A stretch of DNA of 64,000 bases, from positions 1 through 64,000 of the forward strand of contig NZ_JABXKQ010000175.1 of NCBI RefSeq assembly GCF_017114945.1. The letters are read 5' to 3'. The stretch is from Nostoc sp. JL34 (GTDB lineage Bacteria; Cyanobacteriota; Cyanobacteriia; Cyanobacteriales; Nostocaceae). Made by a program: the position numbers and the translations under genes. Below are positions 11,030 to 19,209 of this stretch, piece by piece. Every line of letters begins with the position of its first letter. The stretch's first letter is position 1. Below the pieces are notes generated by a model, which saw nothing but the letters and a program-made list of their open reading frames with translations, had not been told where the DNA came from and made no database searches.

Positions 11030-11058
11030 GTAGGGGCACGGCAATGCTGTGCCCCTAT
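11030..11058. repeat. REP-like palindrome downstream of RAYT
   Basis: gtaggggcacggcaatgctgtgcccctat. Confidence 0.75.
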
Positions 11059-11134
11059 GTAGTGTATATGGGCGCAGATAAAAATCATCGATTAAAATAC
11101 ACACATATTACTAATAACTGTATGTAAAAAACCA

Positions 11135-11196
11135 ATGCCCTATGATCTACAAAGACACCATCGCCATTCTATTCGCTTGAAAGGGTACGATTACAT
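11135..11196 (+). pseudogene. truncated 5' fragment of a second RAYT
   Basis: atgccctatgatctacaaagacaccatcgccattctattcgcttgaaagggtacgattaca encodes MPYDLQRHHRHSIRLKGYDY, matching the start of the RAYT at 10445. Confidence 0.8.
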
Positions 11197-11647
11197 AGGG
11201 TTAGCGCGTCTCAAACCCTATTGACAAGCGGACTTGCCTGATCAGCAATCAGGTTGGAAACAAAGTGGCACTATCCGAGCTAGGGTAAGATTTAATCCAT
11301 CTAGGTGCAAGATCAAAGTAATGCCAATAGGATTTGAGAACAAGAATTGCAAAACCAACGCATCTTTTACATCCAGCATAGATAGCTTTGACATTATCAG
11401 TAAATTTCAAGAATACTTTACAGAAATAAAAGACCCCAGAGTAGACAGAACAAGATGGCATTTACTCACTGATATCATTACCATAGCTATTTTGGCAGTG
11501 ATAGCAGGCGGGCAAGGTTGGGAAGATATTGAGGAGTATGGACTCAATAAACAGGGGTGGTTGAAGACATTCCTAGAACTACCATTTGCAATACCCAGTC
11601 CAGATACTTTTAGAAGAATATTTGAGATAATTAAAGCAAATTATTAA
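11196..11647 (+). pseudogene. ISAs1-like transposase remnant (N-terminal part only)
   Basis: SKFQEYFTEIKDPRVDRTRWHLLTDIITIAILAVIAGGQGWEDIEEYGLNKQGWLKTFLELPFAIPSPDTFRRIFEII = N-terminal DDE_Tnp_1-associated region, then stop. Confidence 0.85.
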
Positions 11648-11657
11648 CTCAAGAAAA

Positions 11658-12821
11658 ATGTCATCAACTATATCTTCCACACCTCAAGGTTTTAGTGCAT
11701 TTATTACTAATTTAGGAATCCGAGATACAACAGATGATTTTGTATTTATTAAATCATCTGTTCCTTGTGTTGCTGATGGAGTCTTCACACAAAGTCTTTT
11801 TGCTGGGCCTAGTGTCACTCTTAGTCGCGATAACTTAAAAGATTCACAAGTACAAGGAATTGTCGTTATATCTAAGAATGCAAATGTAGCTAATGGTTCT
11901 GTTGGCATCGCTGACGCCCAAGAGGTTCTGCAATTAGTTGCAACTGAAACTGGAATTGCTGCACATAATATTGTGATAGCTTCTACAGGTGTAATTGGCA
12001 GACGTTACCCAATTGAAAAAATCCGAGCAGGTTTATTAGGATTGGGAAAAAATTTGACTGATGCTGATTTTCATGCCGCAGCCCGTGGTATTATGACCAC
12101 CGATACAGTACCGAAACTAGCTACACGGCAAATAGGAAATGCCAAGCTAGTAGGAATTGCCAAAGGTGTTGGCATGATTGAGCCTAATATGGCTACCCTG
12201 CTAACTTTCTTTTTTACTGATGCTGCAATTTCTGCAAATAGTCTTCGTTCTATTTTTCGCTCTACTATAGATAAAACCTTTAACTGTCTGAGTGTAGACA
12301 CTGACACTTCTACTAGTGATTCCGCCGTGATTCTAGCTAATGGAATAGCCGGTGAAGTTTCAGAACCAGATTTTGCTATTGCATTGCAAGAAGTTGCACA
12401 AGAATTGGTGCTGAAAATTGCACGAGATGCAGAAGGTGCTACTAAGATTATTGAGGTGACTGTAGATTCTGCGATTGACTATGTACAAGCTAAAAAAGTA
12501 GCTAAAGCAATTGTGAATTCACCATTAGTAAAAACTGCCGTCTATGGAGCAGATCCAAATTGGGGACGAGTTGCTATGGCTATAGGCAAATGTGAAAATG
12601 AACAGCAGATAAATCCAGAACGAGTTGTTATTAGTTTTGATCGCGTGAAAGTTTATCCTAATAACTTAAGTGATGAAAATCTGGAACAGTTACGGCAAAT
12701 TATGTCCAAAGATCAAGTAAATATTCATGTTAGCCTGAATATTGGCGAAGCCTCTGCAACTGTATGGGGTTGCGATCTTTCAGAGGGTTATATAGAAATT
12801 AATGGCAAATACTCAACTTGA
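11658..12821 (+). CDS. ArgJ-family ornithine acetyltransferase, Oat2-like
   Basis: FAGPSVTLSRDNL, IASTGVIGRRYP, IMTTDTVPK, GVGMIEPNMATLLTFFFTDA, DTSTSD, DPNWGRVAMAIGKC; ArgJ family. Confidence 0.9.
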   Translation: MSSTISSTPQGFSAFITNLGIRDTTDDFVFIKSSVPCVADGVFTQSLFAGPSVTLSRDNLKDSQVQGIVVISKNANVANGSVGIADAQEVLQLVATETGIAAHNIVIASTGVIGRRYPIEKIRAGLLGLGKNLTDADFHAAARGIMTTDTVPKLATRQIGNAKLVGIAKGVGMIEPNMATLLTFFFTDAAISANSLRSIFRSTIDKTFNCLSVDTDTSTSDSAVILANGIAGEVSEPDFAIALQEVAQELVLKIARDAEGATKIIEVTVDSAIDYVQAKKVAKAIVNSPLVKTAVYGADPNWGRVAMAIGKCENEQQINPERVVISFDRVKVYPNNLSDENLEQLRQIMSKDQVNIHVSLNIGEASATVWGCDLSEGYIEINGKYST

Positions 12822-13246
12822 TTAAAGTCATTTGTAATTGATAATCTAATACGCTTGGGTTAAGGCTTGATCCTCTCTAACCCTTCTTTTTAAGGAGGGA
12901 ATTAGAGCAAGCCGTCAAAACCTAGTATCAATAAGCTATTACGAATTGTTAACAGGCGTGATATTTTTCTCATCTAGAGATGGACAAGTGGTGCAGGTAC
13001 ATCAATAGCTTAAAAGTAAACCCCCACTTACCAATTGCTTTGTCAAAAAAGTTGACAGAGGTAGTTGCTATGTATTATAGTGTATTACATAAATAATGAG
13101 TTAGATTAAAAAGACTTCCTAGCCAGTACAGCACGGTGAAAATAAAATTACCATTTGTACGCAATTAGTTGATATTACGAGAAAATTTTTTCAAAATCTC
13201 TTACTTAACACAAAATAACTCGATTAACGCTGCATAACTAATAAAT

Positions 13247-14449
13247 ATGGATTTTGACTATTTTAGAAGCAATGAAGGTACTCCTACAAATAATACCCGA
13301 CAAAGCTTGCTTGTTAGCGGTTGGCGACCGTTTAACCGAGAATTAGACTGGGGGTTTTTGTGGCAACTATTGTATAGTGACTCTCGCGAATTAAGTCAAA
13401 AAAGTTTGAATTTAGCGAGTAATATTGCTGATATTTTAGGACGAAATAATTATGCTTGGTGGGCGAACTTATTAAGTGTTGTATCTGATAATACCCGCTA
13501 CGAAGTTGAAAAGTTTTGGAATTACATCACGCCAGATCCTGAATCACCAGATCATCGCTACAAAGATGTTTTGAGTACGGAAACGCCCATTCTCCAATTT
13601 GTAAGTCGTAGTAGTATCCCCATTGATTATGTTCTTAACCGACTGCAAGAAATTACTGTGCTGCGAGTTTTAGGTGTGTTGGGTAGTCCCGATATTATTA
13701 CTCAGTATTACTCAGAAAGAGATTTTTATTTACCTATAGATAAATTTGTTAGCTGGGAACGCTTAGACGTTATTAATACTGTTTATGCTTACTGGTCAAA
13801 GTATGACGTTTGGTTGCAAATTGATCCCTACGATCGCGGGCGACGACAATATAGTTTAATGGCGAAAAATCTCGCGCCATTAATTAACAAAGCAACTTAT
13901 GACTTAGCAGTGATGCTGAGTGGATATCAAAGTCGTGTAGGCAAAGTTCATAGTCAATTTAACATTCGGACATTTCCCGCAGATATCCAAAACTTTACTG
14001 ATTCTGTACAGCAAGCGATTATGAATCAAAACCAGTTAGCGGTTGTTATACATGGACAACCAGGTACTGGTAAAACAGTCTGGACACAGGCAGTAGCAAA
14101 AGAAATTCTTGTACCTTTAGGGTATGTAATTTTTATTTTAGATCATGATGCGATCGCTAATTTTGTCCCACCAACTTACATAGAGCGGATTTGTATCGTT
14201 ATTAATGAAGCTGACAACCTAGCGCAAAATCGAGCTTCTGAGGTAGCACAATACAATAATAAAACTGAACACATTCTGAGTTTGCTGGATGGCACTTTGT
14301 ATCAAAGTGTAATTGATGACTCTGGGATTCAGATGCAGCAACGGTTAGTTGTCTTGATGACTTGCAACACGACTGAAAGATTAGATCCAGCCATGTTACG
14401 TAAGGGTAGGGTGGATTTAATATATGAGTTTACGCAACTGTTTGTATGA
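13247..14449 (+). CDS. AAA family ATPase
   Basis: Walker A HGQPGTGKTVWTQ; Walker B-like ICIVINEADNLAQ; AMLRKGRVD arginine region. Confidence 0.85.
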   Translation: MDFDYFRSNEGTPTNNTRQSLLVSGWRPFNRELDWGFLWQLLYSDSRELSQKSLNLASNIADILGRNNYAWWANLLSVVSDNTRYEVEKFWNYITPDPESPDHRYKDVLSTETPILQFVSRSSIPIDYVLNRLQEITVLRVLGVLGSPDIITQYYSERDFYLPIDKFVSWERLDVINTVYAYWSKYDVWLQIDPYDRGRRQYSLMAKNLAPLINKATYDLAVMLSGYQSRVGKVHSQFNIRTFPADIQNFTDSVQQAIMNQNQLAVVIHGQPGTGKTVWTQAVAKEILVPLGYVIFILDHDAIANFVPPTYIERICIVINEADNLAQNRASEVAQYNNKTEHILSLLDGTLYQSVIDDSGIQMQQRLVVLMTCNTTERLDPAMLRKGRVDLIYEFTQLFV

Positions 14450-14490
14450 GGAGGCAGAAGGAATACTGCCTTTATTTTGTAAATCTACTT

Positions 14491-15369
14491 TCACCAGAGT
14501 TGCACATGTTTTTGCGATACAAGCTGATGCTCTTTGCGCCAAGCTTGGGGAGGTAAACCGTGATGTTGGCGAAACTGGCGGGAAAAATGAGACACATCCT
14601 GATAGCCCAATGCTTTCGCTATCTTCTCGACTGTCTGATCGTTATTTTGGAGTAAAAAACGCGCTCCTGCCATTCGGCGTTTGACAATCCAGCAGTTTAC
14701 AGTCTCTCCTGTTTGCCTTGCGACTCGGTTAGTTAAGTAAGCAGGTGAGTAACCAACAGCAACAGCCACATCACACAAAGTAATTCCTTGATGATAATGG
14801 GCTTCGATAAAGTCAAAAACTTCTTTCAATTGGGGAATGCAGGGAAAGATTGACTTAGAAGGATCTTTATCAGGGGCTTCTCTATCAGAGACTACAGCAA
14901 CACCTCCAGCGATCGCTATAGTATCATCTGCAAATACTGATTTTGCAGCTTTTTCAAATTGAATATTGCACCAGTATTGAAGAGTGGCTTGCTTTTGCAA
15001 GCGAATAGCGATCGCTCTGAGCAATTCATCTAGTGTCGAGGGTTTGGTAAGATAATCATCTGCTCCCAATTCCATAGCTTTGCGAACATCTGCTTTAGTA
15101 CTACTGCCAGTCAGAAAAATGAAAGGAATAATTGCTGTCAGAGGATCTTGGCGTAGTGTACTTAAAACGCTATAACCATCCATATCAGGCATCGTGATAT
15201 CGCAAATCACTAAGTCGGGTACATCCTTTTGTGCTTGTTGGATACCAACACGACCGTTTTGAGCGCCTATCATATCAAAACCTTTAGCCTCAAGACCCTT
15301 TAGATAAAGATTGCGGGTAACGCTATCATCTTCAATAACGAGAATTTTCTTTGACGATTCGTACATCAT
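14491..15369 (-). CDS. response regulator with AraC-type DNA-binding output domain, adjacent to the scytonemin cluster
   Basis: Receiver ILVIEDDSVTRNLYLKGL...LVICDITMPDMDG...GADDYLTKPSTLDELL; C-terminal HTH VAVAVGYSPAYLTNRVARQTG...IAKALGYQDVSHFSRQFRQHHGLPPQAWR. Confidence 0.93.
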   Translation of the reverse strand: MMYESSKKILVIEDDSVTRNLYLKGLEAKGFDMIGAQNGRVGIQQAQKDVPDLVICDITMPDMDGYSVLSTLRQDPLTAIIPFIFLTGSSTKADVRKAMELGADDYLTKPSTLDELLRAIAIRLQKQATLQYWCNIQFEKAAKSVFADDTIAIAGGVAVVSDREAPDKDPSKSIFPCIPQLKEVFDFIEAHYHQGITLCDVAVAVGYSPAYLTNRVARQTGETVNCWIVKRRMAGARFLLQNNDQTVEKIAKALGYQDVSHFSRQFRQHHGLPPQAWRKEHQLVSQKHVQLW

Positions 15370-15509
15370 TTTCTATTACCATAAATTTTGGCAGAAGCTA
15401 ATTACTAAACTCTTTGGTGAGTATCTAAAATAGGCATGAAATTAATTACCTCGTTCTGATAGTTATGATTATCAAGTTTTTAATTAACAACTATTCTTCA
15501 TTTCGACAC

Positions 15510-17513
15510 TCATAATTCGGAACAGGTAAACTCTGATTTCATTAATGGCAGCATTACAGTAAACTTAGTGCCTACACCAACTTCACTTTCTACAGAAACT
15601 TGACCATGATGTAAATCTACAAGAGTTTTAAGAATCGATAGTCCTAGTCCAGTACCAGGGATATGATCAATATTACTACCACGGTAAAATGGCTCAAATA
15701 TTCGTTGTTGATCTACTACTGAAATACCGATCCCCCTATCTTTAACTTGGAAAATTAATTTTTCCTTTTCGCAAGACAGTTCAAAATTAATTCCAATATT
15801 CGGGCGAGAATACTTAATTGCATTATCAAGCAAATTCTTCAAAATAGGCTCTAACAATTTTTTATCTATATAAGCTGTTAGAGAGTTATCTTGAGTTACA
15901 AAATGGATTGGGTTTTGGCTAACACTCATCTGCATTTGTGCAACTAAATCCTGACAAAAATGAACTAACTCAAGCGGTTTTGGTTCAAAGTTTAATTTTG
16001 CTGCTTCTGCCTTAGAGAAGAACAAAATATCATCCAACATCAGGCTCAGTTGTTCGGTAGCTTTTTGAATATGATCGAGTAATGGTTGGATTTTCTTCTG
16101 TGTACGTTTGTCTACTTCTTCCTTAAGTAAACTATTAGAAAATGAAACAACATTCAGCGGAGTTCGGAATTGATGGCAAACCATAGAAAGAAAACGCGCT
16201 CTAAGTTCGCTAAGTTGTTTAGCTTGTTCTAAAGCTTGGTTAAGACCTAATTCTGCATATTTGTAATCGGTAATATCAATGCCTGCAATCAGTTCGACTG
16301 GTTTTCCCCCAAAATCCAGCACTCCATCCAGCATGGCAACCGCACAGGCTAGCCAGCGCTCCGTGCCGTTTTTTGTCAAAATATTTATCTCTTGGTATTC
16401 AAAGTTACCTGCTTCACCCTGGTTGCGTACCTGCCTACGTTTTTTGCTTTTAATCAGTCGGTGCAGGCCAAAGCCTGTTAGCAGTTCCTCTTTTGTGTAG
16501 CCAGTGAGTTTCTCCACTGCTGGATTTATATAGCAAAGCCGTGTGCCTTGAATCAGAAAAGTGCTAGCATCTGTCGTTTCTGCTAAAGTCCGAAATCTCG
16601 TTGCGTTCAGCCGTAATGCTTCTTCTGTCTGTTTCGATTCAGTAATATCCCAAATACTCCACACTCTCCCAATAATTTTGCCCTCAAGCCACTGAGGTTT
16701 AGAGTAGTGTGCAAAAACTCTCCCATCTTTCAACTCCAGAATATCGTAGCTCTCGAAATCAGATTGGCTAGATACCTCCCAAATCAGCCGACTAAAGGCT
16801 TGTGGATCTTTAAGTTGGTTCTCAAAAAAGGCTTTGCATCGAGGACATTTCTTAGATAGTATTAGCGACTCTGGGATCTGCCACATATCCACAAATTTCT
16901 GATTCAAGCTCAGAATATCTCCCTCAAAGTTAACTGCAACAATACCAATGGCAGTAGATTCGAGACTAGAACGAAGCAAAGAAAGAGATGTTTCTAGTTC
17001 TACTTCTTTTGCCTTGAGTTGAGAAAATTCCTGTTGTAAATTGTCTTTGGTATCCCTTAATTCATCAGTCCACTTTTGTACGCTTAATTCTACTATTTCA
17101 TCAGTTTTCTCACGAGCAAAGGCACAGCCAAATTCCATATCTTGGTGTTTGACATAGTTCATGGATATTTCTACCAGAAATATCCGACCTCCTTTTGTCT
17201 GATAGCGAGATTTAAAGGTAAGGGAGCCCCGTGAGTTAATATCTGACCAATTGTGTAGAGAAAAGTCTATATCTATATCATGTAGCCTCATGGAAAGTAA
17301 TTCCTCACGGGAATACTCAGTCATCAGACAAGTGGCATCGTTGACGTAAAGAAACTGCGCGTTTGCTCCTAAACAGAAGGCAGCATCTACAGCATGATTT
17401 ATTAGGAAATGAGCAAACTTCATCTCTATTTCTGGTTGTAGTGCCCATTGATTGTTTGATCTAGCTAGTGTATATTCTCCAGAATTCATATTTCTACTTC
17501 CCCTGGTAATCAA
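15510..17513 (-). CDS. PAS-domain sensor histidine kinase (cognate of the adjacent RR)
   Basis: Several PAS segments, HisKA SMVCHQFRTPLNVVSFS, HATPase NLLDNAIKYSRP...GTGLGLSI. Confidence 0.94.
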   Translation of the reverse strand: MITRGSRNMNSGEYTLARSNNQWALQPEIEMKFAHFLINHAVDAAFCLGANAQFLYVNDATCLMTEYSREELLSMRLHDIDIDFSLHNWSDINSRGSLTFKSRYQTKGGRIFLVEISMNYVKHQDMEFGCAFAREKTDEIVELSVQKWTDELRDTKDNLQQEFSQLKAKEVELETSLSLLRSSLESTAIGIVAVNFEGDILSLNQKFVDMWQIPESLILSKKCPRCKAFFENQLKDPQAFSRLIWEVSSQSDFESYDILELKDGRVFAHYSKPQWLEGKIIGRVWSIWDITESKQTEEALRLNATRFRTLAETTDASTFLIQGTRLCYINPAVEKLTGYTKEELLTGFGLHRLIKSKKRRQVRNQGEAGNFEYQEINILTKNGTERWLACAVAMLDGVLDFGGKPVELIAGIDITDYKYAELGLNQALEQAKQLSELRARFLSMVCHQFRTPLNVVSFSNSLLKEEVDKRTQKKIQPLLDHIQKATEQLSLMLDDILFFSKAEAAKLNFEPKPLELVHFCQDLVAQMQMSVSQNPIHFVTQDNSLTAYIDKKLLEPILKNLLDNAIKYSRPNIGINFELSCEKEKLIFQVKDRGIGISVVDQQRIFEPFYRGSNIDHIPGTGLGLSILKTLVDLHHGQVSVESEVGVGTKFTVMLPLMKSEFTCSEL

Positions 17514-17902
17514 TCAGCACCATAGGCATTGATGAGTTAACAGCCATAACTTACTAAAATCTTTGGTGCATTCTTTGGCTGTTCAAAAATCAAACTGACC
17601 AATAATTTAACAAATCTTACTAATTTGCTTAACAAAAATTATCATACCAGGAAAGCGTAAATTATTGAACCAAATTTTCCTAAAAAAAACCTAAATGTTT
17701 AAAAAACTTGACTATTGACTTAAACAGCTTTTTATAGCAACACAAAATTTAGACAAATCCAATCTAGATTAGTCAATAAACTTTATTAGACAAGAGTTAA
17801 AAACTCTTAATCTATAAGTAGAAAAAATATTTTAAATTTCAATTAGCCCTACACCAAAACTAACTAAATGGTTCAACAACCTAAAATTACTAGGTTTCGA
17901 CT

Positions 17903-17946
17903 GGGAAAAGTTAAAGGATAAAAATCTTTATCCTTTAACTTTTCCC
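17903..17946. repeat. perfect 20-bp inverted repeat, 4-nt loop
   Basis: gggaaaagttaaaggataaa-aatc-tttatcctttaacttttccc. Confidence 0.85.
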
Positions 17947-18550
17947 TCGCCAAGGACTTTAGCGAACTACTAGTACACTGTGGCAGAAGTTTGCCTACCT
18001 TTAACCAGTTGCTTGAGTAGAGACAATTCATGAATTCCCCCTATCTGTCTGGTTAATTAAGATGGTAGTTGGATTTACGCCGTGTTGTACTAGTGTAGAG
18101 TCGTTTGATTTTCAACATAAACGCGATGTGCAGTGCTAGACCTAGCTTAAATGAACTAAATTTCACTCATCAACTTATTTGCTTAATTTATCTTAACTTA
18201 CTCTCTCATGTATCTAACTATATAAAAATATGCTTAAGCATCTGTCGTAAGAAGTACAATTGTACCGAAATTATACGTATATGTTTACGTATAACTTTGT
18301 GTTTGTTTTATCATAAAGAAACACGAAGTTATACTAAGTATAAAATAATGAATTATATGTCAAAAAATATATCTTATCAAGCCATTACATACTGAACGCT
18401 TAGTCATCTCTCTAAGGAAATATAAAAAGTTAATAAATGATGTCTTTCTCGTTACAAATAATTGACCCAAAGAGTTTTTGGTGACAATATAAAGACCGCT
18501 AAATTGACTCATGCTTTAATTCGGATAAAAACTTGTGTAAGTTCTAAAAC

Positions 18551-18595
18551 AAAAGAATTGACAACTAGATCAAAAGATTTTCTATTGCAAATTTG
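18551..18595 (+). promoter_or_regulatory. conserved direct-repeat motif, copy 1 (scyA upstream region)
   Basis: aaaagaattgacaactagatcaaaagattttctattgcaaattt. Confidence 0.6.
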
Positions 18596-18670
18596 GTAAT
18601 GTAGCGCTTCTGCGATCGCAAAATATCATCTTTCAGGGTGACTAAGTTGCAAATGTCACAATCACAATTA

Positions 18671-18717
18671 AAGCGAAAGAATTGACACCCAGATCAAAAG
18701 ATTTTTTATTGCAAATT
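18671..18717 (+). promoter_or_regulatory. conserved direct-repeat motif, copy 2
   Basis: aagcgaaagaattgacacccagatcaaaagattttttattgcaaatt. Confidence 0.65.
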
Positions 18718-18920
18718 AGGTTTTCATCATAATAATTACCACAAGCTAAGAACCTCCTCAGGCAATTCAGTAAGTAGATCGGTGCTATTAAAGCTAGCTA
18801 TATTAAGCTTTGTAAAGATTCTGAGACGTATTTGAGTTCAGGTTAGTTGCTACTTTATACACCTTTAGATGATTTAGTTTTTCCCCGCTAATCTACTCAA
18901 GTACTGTAGTCATCACCATA

Positions 18921-18966
18921 GAAGCGAAAAATTTGACACCCACATCAAAAGATTTTTGATTGCACA
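18921..18966 (+). promoter_or_regulatory. conserved direct-repeat motif, copy 3
   Basis: gaagcgaaaaatttgacacccacatcaaaagatttttgattgcaca. Confidence 0.65.
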
Positions 18967-19209
18967 ACAGTCTTTGTCTCCACTATTCTGATCACAAGGA
19001 GCACAGCCTCAAATATTTGTATGCTTTCGATAAAAATTTTTTGGTACTGCGCTCACAAGCATCAATCAGCAGCGATCAACCATTTCTACTATCGCTCAAG
19101 CTAGGTCATAGCTGTAGTAAACAACAGAGTTGTTTGTATTAAGTATTTCTTGCGCTGCGATTGTAAATTAAAAAGCCTTTGTTTAACTTTCTGTAATTAC
19201 GTGAAACCA

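Noticed and set aside
14424-14684. 86-aa + strand ORF
   Set aside because: Overlaps the AAA ATPase end and lies antisense to the response regulator.
18105-18395. 96-aa ORF in the scyA upstream region
   Set aside because: AT-rich, no motif and no clear RBS; more likely regulatory/noncoding sequence.
19150-19209. Upstream ATG extension of ScyA (MRCDCKLKSLCLTFCNYVKP)
   Set aside because: Extension is Cys-rich and unlike ScyA; ATG at 19210 starts a more typical MSQNYTG N-terminus.
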